A stretch of 64,000 bases of DNA from Costus lasius (lineage: Eukaryota; Streptophyta; Magnoliopsida; Zingiberales; Costaceae): NCBI GenBank assembly GCA_027563935.2, contig CM050446.2, positions 110,774,499 through 110,838,498 on the forward strand. The letters run 5' to 3'. Each line of letters opens with the position of its first letter. Position 1 is the stretch's first letter. Positions 11,034 through 22,927 of this stretch are shown here, one piece after another. The translations under genes were made by a program, and so were the position numbers. Under the pieces are notes generated by a model. The model saw only the letters and a program-made list of their open reading frames with translations. It was not told the origin of the DNA and searched no databases.

Positions 11034-14000
11034 TTGGTTGAGCTCAACCCTCCCAAAGTAAACATTCAGTGTGTTGAGCCCAAAGGCTTAACTAATACAT
11101 TGAAAACAAAGATGGAAAGAGTCAGGAATAATAAGTGCTACTCATGTGGAGGACCACCTCACATGATAAAGGACATAGTACGACTTCAGAATGAGGAGAA
11201 GAAAGGCTTGGCCTTAACTTCTAGCTCAGGTATTTATGTTACAGAAGTCAACCTTTCTACTTCTATGTCATGGGTATTGGATACCGCATGTGGAGCTCAT
11301 ATTTGTACAAATATGCAGGGGCTCAAGAAAAGTAGATCGGTGCGGCCTGGAGAGATTGACCTACGCGTTGGAAACGGGGCACAGGTTGCTGCTGTTGCTG
11401 TAGGCGTTCTGACTCTCTCCTTGCCTTCTGGACTTCAATTAGAACTAGACAATTGCTTTTGTGTACCTTCGCTAACAAAGAACATTGTATCCATTCCTTG
11501 CTTGGCGAGGAAAGGATTTAAATTTGAAATAAATAAGAACTCCTGTTCTTTTTCATTTGCAAATATGTTCTATGGGAAGGGTACTTTGTGCAATGGTCTA
11601 TATATCTTGGATATGGAAAGTTCTATTTGTAACATAAGCAATAAGAGGACCAAACTGAGTGGTTCAGTTGGTGCTTTCCTATGGCACTGTCGATTAGCCC
11701 ATATAAACAAGAATCGCATCCAACAACTCCATGCAAATGGATTGTTAGATTCAAGTTCCTTGGAGGAATTTGATACTTGTGAACCTTGTTTATTAGGGAA
11801 GATGACAAAGGCGCCCTTCACCAAGATTGGTGAGAGGGCAGAAGGTTTATTGGATCTCATACATACTGATGTGTGTGGGCCCTTCAATAAACAAGCCAGA
11901 GGAGGGTACAGCTACTTCATTACCTTTACTGATGACTTCAGTAGGTATGGTTATGTCTACTTAATGAGACATAAATCTGAATCCTTTGAGAAATTCAAGG
12001 AGTTCAAGAATGAAGTAGAGAACCAGCTTGGAAGATCCATTAAAGCTCTTCGATCAGATCGAGGTGGAGAATACCTGAGTGGTGAGTTCTTTGACTATCT
12101 GAGAGAGTGTGGGATCATATCCCAACTCACTCCTCCTGGAACACCTCAATGGAATGGTGTGTCTGAAAGGAGAAATCAAACTTTATTGGATATGGTTCGA
12201 TCCATGATGAGTCATGCAACTCTACCTTCATCATTCTGGGGGCATGCACTAGAAACAGCTTCTCTAATACTGAATAATGTTCCATCTAAGAGTGTCTCCA
12301 AAATACCATACGAGGTATGGAGTGGAAGACGCCCTAATCTCACGTTTATCAGGATCTGGGGATGTGAGGCTTATGTCAAACGTCAGGATTCTAGCAAGCT
12401 AGAACCTAGATCTGATAAGTGTGTGTTTGTGGGGTATCCTAAGGAAACTAAAGGATACTACTTCTATGTCCCAACCGAGAACAAAGTTTTTGTTGCTCGG
12501 GGTACTGTCTTTCTAAAGAAAGAATTTCTTATGAAAGAAGTTAGTGGGAGGAAGTTTGACTTGGATGAGGTCCAAGTGCAAGCACAAGACAAAGAGATGG
12601 AATCTGAGCCACTTGCACCGGTTGCTAGGCAACCTGAGGCTCAGACACAGGTCCCGCGTAGGTCTGGGAGAATTCGTCGTGCACCTGAAAGGTATGGGTC
12701 GCTACCGACCCAACACGATGGGATCTTCATCATTGAGGATGAACCTAGAACCTATGATGAGGCGGTCAGTGGACCGGACTCCGAGAAATGGCTTGACGCC
12801 ATGAGATCTGAGATGGATTCCATATCGGCTAACCAAGTCTGGGATTTGGTTGAGCTGCCTGATGGGGTAAAACCCATAGGGTGTAAATGGGTCTTCAAGA
12901 AGAAGACAGACATGGATGGCAAAATAGTTACCTATAAGGGTAGACTAGTAGCTAAAGGATTTAAACAAGTCCACGGGGTGGACTATGATGAAACCTTCTC
13001 GCCAGTTGCCATGATTAAATCCATTCGGATTCTGCTTGCTATAGCTGCATATCATGACTATGAGATATGGCAGATGGATGTGAAAACAGCGTTCCTAAAC
13101 GGGAAGCTGACTGAGGATGTGTATATGACACAACCTGATGGCTTCATCCATCCTACAGAGGCTAATAAGGTCTGCAGGCTAAAGAGGTCCATTTATGGAT
13201 TAAAGCAAGCATCTCGAAGTTGGAATCTTCGATTTGATGAGGCCGTGAGAGATTATGGCTTTATCAAAAGCGAAGATGATGCCTGTGTATACAGAAAATT
13301 CAGTGGGAGCTTGGTAATTTTTCTGGTCTTGTATGTTGATGACATACTGCTCATCGGAAACGACATCCCTAGTCTTCAAGCTGTGAAGACATGGTTGGGG
13401 AAGTGTTTCGAGATGAAAGACTTAGGGGAGGCCGCCTATATTCTAGGCGTGAGGATCTACCGGGATAGATCCAAGAGGCTCTTGGCCCTTAGTCAAAGTA
13501 CTTACATTGATAAGGTACTGGAGAGGTTCTACATGGAGCAATCCAAGAAAGGATACCTTCCAGTGAGACATGGCCTTACTCTCTCAAAGAGCCAGTGTCC
13601 TACAACACAAGCTGAGAGGGATGACATGAGTCGAATTCCTTATGCTTCGGCAATAGGATCGATCATGTATGCAATGTTATGTACTAGACCAGATGTGGCA
13701 TATGCTGTGAGCATTACCAGCCGATACCAATCCAATCCAGGTCTACAGCACTGGGTGGCTGTAAAGAACATCCTAAAGTATCTGAGAAGAACTAAGGATT
13801 TGTTCATGGTCTATGGGGGACAGGAAGAGCTCAGTATGCAGGGCTATACTGACGCATCGTTCCAGTCTGACCCTGACGACTTTAGATCGCAGGCCGGCTA
13901 TGTGTTCAAGATAAATGGAGGCGCTGTATGTTGGAAGAGCTTCAAGCAATCCACCATAGCAAATTCTACAACCGAAGCTGAGTATGTGGCTGCTTCTGGG

Positions 14001-14315
14001 GCAGCCAAGGAAGCTGTTTGGATAAGGAAGTTCTTATGTGATCTTCAAGTGGTACCTAGTGCAATGGATCCCATTGAACTCTACTGTGACAACAATGGAG
14101 CAATTGCACAAGCCAAGGAACCACGGTCTCATCAAAGATCCAAACACATACTCAGAAGATTTCACCTGATCAGAGAGATCATGGACAGAGGTGATGTCAA
14201 GATTAGCAGAGTAGACACAGAGAACAATCTGGCAGACCCATTGACCAAGGCTTTGGCGCAGCAGAAGCATGATGGTCACGCTAGAGATATGGGGTTGAGA
14301 TTCCTCAACTTCTAG
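11034..14315 (+). CDS. copia pol polyprotein (protease, integrase, RT, RNase H), element A
   Basis: An uninterrupted frame of 1093 residues. A broken zinc knuckle (CYSCGGPPH, final Cys lost) lies at about 35-52 and the protease with LDTACGAHIC at about 82-91. The integrase zinc-binding HHCC region (HCRLAHINKNRI ... DTCEPC) is at about 220-260, and the integrase core has D279, D342 and E377 with the expected 35-residue spacing. Reverse transcriptase carries QMDVKTAFLNG and YVDD near 768. RNase H has TDAS, STTEAEYVAAS and LYCDNNG. The frame is in phase with the gag fragment and separated from it by the TAG at 11019. Pol would cut, reverse-transcribe and integrate element DNA. All catalytic motifs look intact, so this is the best-preserved element protein in the window. 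Confidence 0.93.
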   Translation: MVELNPPKVNIQCVEPKGLTNTLKTKMERVRNNKCYSCGGPPHMIKDIVRLQNEEKKGLALTSSSGIYVTEVNLSTSMSWVLDTACGAHICTNMQGLKKSRSVRPGEIDLRVGNGAQVAAVAVGVLTLSLPSGLQLELDNCFCVPSLTKNIVSIPCLARKGFKFEINKNSCSFSFANMFYGKGTLCNGLYILDMESSICNISNKRTKLSGSVGAFLWHCRLAHINKNRIQQLHANGLLDSSSLEEFDTCEPCLLGKMTKAPFTKIGERAEGLLDLIHTDVCGPFNKQARGGYSYFITFTDDFSRYGYVYLMRHKSESFEKFKEFKNEVENQLGRSIKALRSDRGGEYLSGEFFDYLRECGIISQLTPPGTPQWNGVSERRNQTLLDMVRSMMSHATLPSSFWGHALETASLILNNVPSKSVSKIPYEVWSGRRPNLTFIRIWGCEAYVKRQDSSKLEPRSDKCVFVGYPKETKGYYFYVPTENKVFVARGTVFLKKEFLMKEVSGRKFDLDEVQVQAQDKEMESEPLAPVARQPEAQTQVPRRSGRIRRAPERYGSLPTQHDGIFIIEDEPRTYDEAVSGPDSEKWLDAMRSEMDSISANQVWDLVELPDGVKPIGCKWVFKKKTDMDGKIVTYKGRLVAKGFKQVHGVDYDETFSPVAMIKSIRILLAIAAYHDYEIWQMDVKTAFLNGKLTEDVYMTQPDGFIHPTEANKVCRLKRSIYGLKQASRSWNLRFDEAVRDYGFIKSEDDACVYRKFSGSLVIFLVLYVDDILLIGNDIPSLQAVKTWLGKCFEMKDLGEAAYILGVRIYRDRSKRLLALSQSTYIDKVLERFYMEQSKKGYLPVRHGLTLSKSQCPTTQAERDDMSRIPYASAIGSIMYAMLCTRPDVAYAVSITSRYQSNPGLQHWVAVKNILKYLRRTKDLFMVYGGQEELSMQGYTDASFQSDPDDFRSQAGYVFKINGGAVCWKSFKQSTIANSTTEAEYVAASGAAKEAVWIRKFLCDLQVVPSAMDPIELYCDNNGAIAQAKEPRSHQRSKHILRRFHLIREIMDRGDVKISRVDTENNLADPLTKALAQQKHDGHARDMGLRFLNF

Positions 14316-14336
14316 GTCTTAGTGCAAGTGGGAGAT

Positions 14337-15499
14337 TGTTGGTGTATATGCCCTATGACCTAGTTTTGGTCAAGTTATGTACTACTTGACACTGATATTT
14401 ATATATCATTCTAGCATTGTCGTTATCATTGTTTGACTACACCTGCGATTGTGTACTTACATGATAATGTCCCTGGAGACAGATTGGATCTGTGCTCGAA
14501 TTATAATCCCCAGTCGATGTACCTTAGTGGATATGGGACAGCTATGGTACTTGTGAGACTGGTATGTGGGCTGGTTAGGCACGTGGTGCTAACGCAGACA
14601 CATGGGTATATCATTGGGGATATACTGGATAGACCCGCTATGAGGCTATGACTTGGTGTCATGAGTTATCCTCATAAGTGACAGGAGATGAATTGATCCC
14701 TTGACTTGAGGTCATTAATCATTCTATATGGTTAGGGACTTGCTTTGATACAACCTAACACCTTGCCATAGCTGGGAGGTCATAACGGTTGTTATTGAGC
14801 ATGTCACGACCCATATGAGAAGATCAATGGACAGACATAGGATTTGCCCCTTCCCTAAGGAAGTATGATATCCATGGAGCTCCTTTATGGTTCTATGACT
14901 GAGAGTGTATGGCCATACCCAGGTGAGAACCTGTTTTAGTCATAGCCATGTGATTGGATGAAAACAAGTGGTGACACACTTGTCCAATCGGATATCAGTA
15001 CGGCAAAGAGACTGTAATGCATCTGTACCTAGTTGCGATGATGGGGATGTCGATGTCGATATCCATTCCAACGACCTGGGTAGCAGCGATGCACTGCTAG
15101 GTGCCACTCACTGCTTGTGATGACCTTTGGTCAGCACTGCCAGCGTCAGAGGAACCTACAGGGTCGCACACCTTGATACTTGAATTCTCGTATTGATCGG
15201 GAAGCCTTATGATCGAGTTATTAGATAACTCGGATCTAATTGGGAGATTTCATCAGCGCCAATGGGTCTGATGAGATGGAAGAATGTTATTGGAGCCAAA
15301 CTTCATTTTTGGCAGGTTGACCCGTATTTGACCATGGTTGGTCACATTTGGATTAGGGTTGCATTGGATTGGATCCAAGTGCTTAATCAACCTATGCAAT
15401 GATGTTTTGGCTAGCTCATTATCCAATGAGGCCCAATAACAAGTTCTCATGAAGAGATGAGAGGCTAAAAGGGTATAATGGGGAGAAACATGAACCATT
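14337..15499 (+). repeat. 3' LTR of element A, first part
   Basis: It starts TGTTGGTGTATATGCCC after the polypurine tract AAGTGGGAGAT and matches 7095-8258. It stops at the insertion point of element B, directly after CCATT (15495-15499). Confidence 0.95.
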
Positions 15500-17173
15500 T
15501 GTTGAGGTATGCCCTTATGGCTAATGTTTGAGGCCTTTGGGATTATTTCAGTATCATGTATAAACTATGTATAAGTTTATAAAGGCAATGGTTGTTATTC
15601 AGGTTGTTACATTATCTGCTGCTGTTATGTATACTTCTGAATAATGTCTCAATGGTGTTCAGCTTGGCTGACATTAGCATTGTCCTTAGTCGAGATATCT
15701 TGGTGAACATGAGACAGCCTTGATATGATTGAGACTTATATGTGTTCTAATCTTATAGGGTGCTTCGAGCATGGAATAAGATGTAGACACATAGGTGCAT
15801 TGGATGTACTGGGCAGACCCTACTTAGGATATTCAATTGTTTGTCACAATGTGAATAATCCTTATATGCAAGCAAGTGGCATATTTCCTCTGACTTGAGA
15901 TCGCTTGTGTTTCTAAATGATGATTGGCATTGTCTTGAGGTAATTCAATATCATTTGAAATATAATGGTTATAGATTATCTTGGATAATGAGCATGAGTC
16001 ATGTTAGGACACTAGTGATAGATATAGGATTGCCTCTCCTTGTTGGAGTGTGATGTTCTAAAGGGGCCCCCTGGATGAGATGATTGAGAAAGTGTATAGC
16101 CATACCCAGATGACTATGTTCATCTGATCTAATCATTTTCATCATATTGGAATTACAGGCTTGACACGCTTGTCCAATGAGAATATCCAGTGGCAAAGGA
16201 AACATGTATGTCAAGGGAATTGGATTCACACTTGTGCTATGGTTTGGGTGTAGTCTTGGAAGACTCTTTCCTTCATATCGGGAGACAGTGATGTGTTGCT
16301 AGATACCCCTCTCTGATCGTGATAACGTAAGTTATCGTTACCGACATTGAAGGAAACCCTTAGGGTCGCACAATTTGATGATATGGCTTACTTCTGTCAG
16401 ATCGTGTGGACTGAATGGTTTTGGTTCAGTTTAAAGGAGTTTAAACTCTGATTGGAAGTGAGATCTGGTCTGATCATGTTTGATTGATTAGGGCTTGAGA
16501 TCGGTAAGCTTCGATCGGGAGAATTGATGCTTGATCGATGAGATCAAGAGCATCAAGAGATGTGTGGTTAGATCTTGAGCCATCTGGTTCATATGAGATC
16601 TAGACCATGGCTTGGTTTGATTTGGTCTTTGAACCAAATGCAATAGAACCGGTTCACATAAGTGAACGCATGGTTCAAAGTGAGAAGACGTTTTGGTTGG
16701 TTCGAAAACATGGGCGCATGGCTTGATGACTTTCTATTTTTGGAAGCCATAAGCGTTCCCACGTTGGATAACGCCTCAACGCCTCCCTCTCTCTCGAATG
16801 AATGCTTCTCCTCTCGTGTGTGTGTCGAGGCTCCACGAAAGAGAAGAGGTAGAGAGTTTTTCGCTTAGCCAAGAAGAAGAACATCTCATCTTCTCCTACA
16901 CGTTGAAGGACACCTTGAAACTTTGCTAGCACAAAGAAGAAAAGGGAGTAGCCATCGTCACCTTGTGTGCGACTGCTTTGGAGGAGAGCCGCTCGCCCTC
17001 TATATTCTTCCAAGTCGCCATCCAAATAATGGCCATGGTAACATCCTATCTTCTCATTGCAAGAACTAATAGTTGATCATATGTTCATGCCATGCAATCT
17101 TCATGAAACCCTTGTTTTCGCCCATGAAAAATTTTATATGCGCCTGAATTAGGGTTTCCCCCCCCCCTTTTCA
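15500..17173 (+). repeat. 5' LTR of element B
   Basis: It begins TGTTGAGGTATGCCC and ends CCTTTTCA immediately before the primer site. Length equals that of the 3' copy. A C-run near the end (about 17159-17167) differs little between copies. Confidence 0.95.
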
Positions 17174-17175
17174 AT

Positions 17176-17187
17176 TGGTATCAAAGG
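17176..17187 (+). other. altered primer-binding site of element B
   Basis: TGGTATCAAAGG stands where the canonical primer site TGGTATCAGAGC is expected. The mismatches would weaken tRNA pairing. Copy C of the same family has the standard site. Confidence 0.8.
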
Positions 17188-19003
17188 TAGTGTTTTGGCT
17201 TGATCCATATGATTGCTTATTTTGTGATCCATGCGGTTTAAAAGTAGATCTAAACATGACTTGCGCATGTTATAAATCATCATGCCAACATACATGCTAG
17301 ACATTGGATGTGTTTTGGCTTTTACTTAAGTTGCGCATGATATTTGTTTTGCGCATGTTGAAGAGTTTTTATCAAACACTTATGATCTTGCGCGCCCCTC
17401 ACCTAGATCTCTAAAGCGCCTACTTGAAATACTTAGACGGGTTACTAGGGTTGAAGTCGTCAGTCTAGTCTGGACCCAACAGCCTGATCAGACCATCTGA
17501 CAGCCTAGATGGGTCGGCCAAATAGCACCTATGCGCACGCATACAGGTGGCTACAGGCCGACTACAGAAGGGCGTGTAGCGATGACTGATTGAGGCGCCT
17601 AGTGAACGATCATGATTAAGGCCCGGGGTCACACCCGCCTGCCAGAAATCATGTGGGACGTTCAGCCCTTAAGGCATGCATAGTTGACCACTAGGTCAAC
17701 ACAAGTCAGTTATGACTGGGTGCATGCAAGGGCAGTGGGTCTGACTTGGTCTGATGAGTGGATCCCTATTAATGGACCGTTGTAAGGTAGTAGGGCACAC
17801 AAGGAAATAAAATTGATGCCATGGGGTTTTTCAAAAATTTTATTTTCTGATTGGATCACATGTATGCTTATTTAACCTGATTGGGTGTCTATTTAATCTT
17901 ATGTGGGCTGCCCTAATTTGTGTGCTGTGCTGGAGCCTGCGTGCCTGGAATTAATTGTAAATTTTTATTGTGATCTGTGTATCACACTTTAATTTATAAT
18001 AATGTACAATTGACCTGCGTGTCAATTCATGTCTAGATAGATTAAAATGTAATTTGATCAGACATGAGCACAGAGCACACATGACAGAAGCGCTTGCAGC
18101 AAGTGCCTTGACCAGGTGGGAGGTCTAGAGTTCGACTCTAGCACAGGCGCATGCTACCTGATGGGCGCATTTGAGCTGCAGAGAGGGCTTGGGCCCGGGC
18201 TGGGCCAGATAAAGTGCAAGAGACCCATAAAGAGCTCATGTGAAGACTTGTGTAAAACTAGGGTTTTTACTTAGGCTTTTATGGGCATTTACCACATAAG
18301 ATCATTGTGCTTTCTATTTACTGTTTAAGAAATATTAGCACATGCTTGATTTATTCTTTTGCTATCACCATAGATATTGCATGATAGTAAGAAGATAAAA
18401 TGGACCGTTAAAATCCAACGTCAAATATCAAGCACGAAAGCCTTCTGACGCGAAACCTCACTGTTCTGACTATCGTTGGGGCCGTGTTGTACCCACTCAG
18501 TGGGCACGCCCATCTATCTTCAGACGGTGTGTGATTACACCTGCGTGTTACAGAGAAGGGATTTATCGCTTCTCGTTGCTCAGCATAGCACATGGTGGTC
18601 CAGGGAGTAGGTCGGGTCAGCTTGACCATGTAGGCTACATATTGAGCATATGTTAGCTATATGGAGGCAGCCATCTGTGGAATCAGAGACTGTGTTGTAC
18701 CAACTCAGTTGGCACAGTCTGCTGGATTGCCTAGATGAAGGGGAATCGCATGGGTTGGCGATTGGCATGGATAGCCTACCAGTGATTAGTGCTTGAACTC
18801 TCTGTGCATCTTATCTCGCCTGAGCGGGACGCGGAGACCAAGTATGAAATCTGGATCCCATCTCACTAAAAAGAGTTTTACTCTTTCGGACTGTTTTATT
18901 GGATTTTTCAGTCAGATAAAATAGTGAGAAAAGAATCATTCTTAAGTCCTGGATTGATTCTAACATGGATACTGACCTTGTTGTTCTTGCAATGTTGTAG
19001 ATT
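17188..19003 (+). other. untranslated leader of element B
   Basis: The 1.8-kb noncoding leader matches that of copy C. It carries a tRNA-like stretch at about 18085-18155 ending in GAGTTCGACTCTAGC, which resembles a pol III B box. Open frames here are not conserved between copies. Confidence 0.75.
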
Positions 19004-20629
19004 TCTGCAGCAACGAACACCACAGGGCTCAATTTGCGATCCATACTGGAAAAGGAGAAGTTTGCTGGGCCAAACTTCTCAGACTGGTACAGACAGCTTA
19101 AGATTGTTCTTAAGGCTGAGAGGAAACTGTATGTCCTTGAGACGGCAATACCGGCTCAACCCACAGCGAACGCCGCAAGGGCGGTTCGGGATGCTTATGA
19201 GAAGCACGTCAGTGATAGTACTGATGTCGCTTGCCTTATGCTTGCGTCAATGACGCGAGAGCTCCAGCGTCAGCATGAGGATTTATCTGCTATTGATATT
19301 ATAGCAAATCTCAAGATGCTGTATGCTGCACAGGCAAGGACTGAACGCTATAACTTGACGAAACTTTTCTTTCAGAGCAAACTGACTGAAGGGAGTCCAG
19401 TGGGAGCTCACGTACTCAAGATGATTGGGTACAAGGAGGCTCTAGAGAAACTGGGACACACCATCAATCAGGAACTTGTTGTAGACATTATCCTGCAGTC
19501 TCTCCCGGCCTCTTTTGATCCGTTCATTATTAATTTTAATATGAACAAGATCGATTGTACTCCGGCAGAGTTACTGAACATGCTCTGTACCACAGAGCAG
19601 ACTCTTGAGAAGGGAAAGCCTTCCTCCTCTGTCTTGCTGGTTCCTTCAAGGAACAAGAAGAAGGGGAAGAAGGGCAAAGCCCCTATCAAGAGCTACAACA
19701 AGGCTCTGAAACAAAAGATAAAGTGGTCAAAGGACAACAGATGTTTCCATTGTGGCCAGCTCGGTCACTGGAAGAAGGACTGTAAAGCGCTCCAAGGAGA
19801 GAAGAAGGGAAGCAAGCCTTTCACTTCTGGCTCAGGTATTTACGTGACTGAAGTCATGGTAGCTTCTTCTATTTCATGGGTGTTGGACACTGCATGTGGA
19901 GTTCACATTTGTTCAAATGTACAGGAACTCAAGAGAAGAAGACAGGTGGGACAGCATGAGGTGGACCTACGAGTTGGAAACGGGGCACGGGTTGCTGCTG
20001 TTGCTGTAGGACAATATAACATCTCTTTACCATCTGGTTTTGTATTAGAACTTGACAATTGTTATTTTGTACCGAGCATAACTAAGAATATTATCTCTAT
20101 TCCTGCTCTTGTCAGGAAAGGATTTTCTTTTGAATGCAAAACTTTAAAGTGTTGTATTTCATTTGATAATATTGTTTATGCTACTGGCTCAATTAACAAT
20201 GGGTTATACATGTTGGACATGGAATGTTCTGTACAACAAATTGATAATAAGAAAGCCAAGTATGCTGATGACAGCACCTTGCTATGGCATAGTCGTTTAG
20301 GCCATATTAACAAGAAGCGCATTAAGCGGTTGCATGACCATGGACTGCTGGGATCATTCTCCTATGAGGAGCTTGATACATGCAAAGCTTGTTTAATGGG
20401 CAAAATGACGAAGACTCCTTTTTCTAATAAAGGTCAAAGGGCTTCAGGTTTACTTGACCTTATTCACAGTGATGTGTGTGGGCCATTTAGTAAACATGCC
20501 AGAGGTGGCTATTCATACTTCATTACTTTTACTGATGATTTCAGTAGATATGGTTATGTCTATCTAATGAGACATAAGAGTGAATCTTTTGACAAGTTCA
20601 AAGAGTTCAAAAATGAAGTACAGAATTAG
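19004..20629 (+). pseudogene. copia gag, protease and integrase N-terminal part, element B
   Basis: The frame is open from about 19004 to TAG at 20627-20629. It encodes gag with an N-terminal FAGPNFSDWY block, the SLPASFDPFIINFNMNK core, a Lys-rich linker and an intact CCHC knuckle CFHCGQLGHWKKDC (about 19739-19783). Protease (LDTACGVHIC) and the integrase HHCC region with the first catalytic Asp of the core (DLIHSDVCGPF) follow. The expected initiator is ACG rather than ATG (GCAACGAACACC at about 19010); the same ACG is present in copy C. The terminating TAG replaces a CAG seen in copy C. The gag region itself is full length, unlike that of element A. Confidence 0.88.
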
Positions 20630-22907
20630 CTAGGCCGGAATATCAAGGCCCTTCGATCCGATCGAGGTGGAGAATACTTGAGTCGAGAGTTTACTGACTA
20701 TCTGAAGGAGTGTGGGATTATCTCACAGCTCACTCCGCCAGGAACACCGCAATGGAATGGTGTGTCCGAGAGGAGAAATAGAACCTTATTGGATATGGTT
20801 CGTTCGATGATGAGTCAGGCTACTCTACCTTACTCCTTTTGGGGATTTGCACTGGAAACAGCTGCAAAGGTACTAAACCGAGTGCCATCCAAGGCCGTTT
20901 CAAAGACTCCATATGAGTTATGGTATGGGAAACAGCCAAGCTTGACATTTATCAAAATCTGGGGTTGCGAGGCTTATGTCAAAAAGCTCGCCTCTGGGAA
21001 ACTAGAGAGCAGATCTTATAAATGTATCTTTGTCGGTTACCCTAAAGAAACTAAGGGTTATTATTTCTACGATCCCAAAGAGAACAAAATATTTGTTGCT
21101 CGAACGGCTATTTTTCTTGAGAAGGAATTTCTTCTGCAAGAAGCCAGTGGGAGAGAAATAAAACTGGATGAAAGTCCAGAAGAGGGACAAAGTAGTCAAG
21201 CTCAGTTGGATGAGCCTGAGCAAATAGAACAGGTTGATGTTCAACCTGAGGCTCAGATATCACAGGAACCGCGTAGATCGGGAAGGATTCGTCGACAGCC
21301 TGAGCGCTATGACGGAGTCTACATCATTAATGATGAACCCCTCACCTATGCGGATGCGGTCAGTGGACCGGAATCAGCAAGATGGCTTGAAGCTATGCGA
21401 GCCGAGATGGACTCCATGTCAGATAACCAAGTCTGGGATTTGGTTGATCCGCCTCCGGGAGTAATCCCTATAGGCTGTAAATGGATCTTCAAGAAGAAGA
21501 TTGATATGGATGGTAACGTAGTTACCTATAAGGGCAGGCTAGTTGCGAAAGGTTTCAAACAAATCTACGGGATAGATTATGATGAAACATTCTCTCCTGT
21601 AGCCATGTTTAAGTCCATTCGGATTATTCTCGCGATAGCTGCATATTATGATTATGAGATCTGGCAAATGGATGTGAAGACCGCTTTCCTTAATGGAAAA
21701 CTGGAAGAGGATGTGTATATGGCACAACCTGAAGGTTTCATCGCCATCAGATCGTCATAAAATATGCAAATTAAAGAAGTCTATTTATGGACTAAAACAA
21801 GCATCGAGAAGCTGGAATATTCGTTTTGATGAATCAGTTTGTGAATTTGGTTTCATCAAAAATGAAGATGACCCGTGTGTATATAAGAGGTTTAGTGGGA
21901 GCATGATTACTTTCCTAGTCCTCTACGTCGATGATATCTTGATCATTGGAAACGATATTCCTGAACTGCATGCGGTCAAAGCATGGTTAAGAAAATGTTT
22001 CCAGGTGAAAGATTTAGGAGAAGCAGCCTATGTATTAGGTGTGCAGATCTATAGAGATAGATCTAATAGGCTTCTCGGGCTGTGCCAGAGTACTTACATC
22101 GATAAAGTCCTGGAGAGATTCCATTTAGAAAATTCTAAAAGAGGATATCTTCCAGTCAAACATGGTCTGAATCTTTCTAAGAGCCAGTGTCCTCAAACAC
22201 AATCTGAGAAAGATGAAATGGACAATACGCCTTATGCTTCGGCTATTGGATCCATTATGTATGCGATGTTGTGTACTCGCCCAGACGTCGCTTACGGGTT
22301 AAGCGTGACCAGTCGATTCCAAAGTAATCCAGGTAAGGCACACTGGATTGCAGTCAAGAACATTTTGAAATATCTTCGGAGGACCAAAGATATGTTCTTG
22401 ATTTATGGAGGTCAGGAAGAACTCAGTATTGAAGGATATACTGACGCTTCGTTCCAATCTGACCAGGATGATTTCCGATCGCAATCAGGCTATGTTTTTA
22501 GCTTGAATGGAGGAGCAGTGGTGTGGAAGAGTTTCAAACAATCAATTGTTGCTGATTCCACAACAGAAGCCGAGTATGTTGCAGCCTCAGAAGCATCAAA
22601 GGAGGCAGTGTGGATTCGTAAGTTCGTTCAGGAACTTGGTGTTGTTCCTTCGAGTGCTGATCCATTGGTTATCTTCTGTGATAACACTGGAGCAATAGCA
22701 CAAGCAAAGGAACCACGGTCACACCAGAAGTCCAAGTACATACAGAGAAGGTTTCATTTGATCCGTGAGATCATAGATCGTGGAGAGATCAAGATCTGCA
22801 AGGTTCATACTGATGACAATCTAGCTGACCCGCTTACTAAGCCTCTGGCGCAGCAGAAGCATGAAAAGCACTGTAATAATATGGGTTTGAGATTTCTCAA
22901 CCATTAG
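20630..22907 (+). pseudogene. copia integrase C-terminal part, RT and RNase H, element B
   Basis: The frame continues after the TAG at 20627 in the same phase. It carries the integrase core (RSDRGGEYLS, then WNGVSERRNRTLLD with the catalytic Glu) and reverse transcriptase start to about 21745. There a small indel shifts the frame: EGFIA passes into SDRHKICK one frame over. The second frame runs to 22907 with YVDDILIIGND, TDASFQS, STTEAEYVAAS and IFCDNTGAIAQA, ending FLNH. Only the TAG and this frameshift separate it from a full pol, which agrees with a young element. It sits about 20 bp before the polypurine tract and 3' LTR. Confidence 0.9.
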
Positions 22908-22927
22908 TTTAAGTGCAAGTGGGAGAT

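Noticed and set aside
18085..18155. A genuine tRNA gene
   Set aside because: No complete cloverleaf or acceptor stem could be read; only B-box-like similarity within a retroelement leader.
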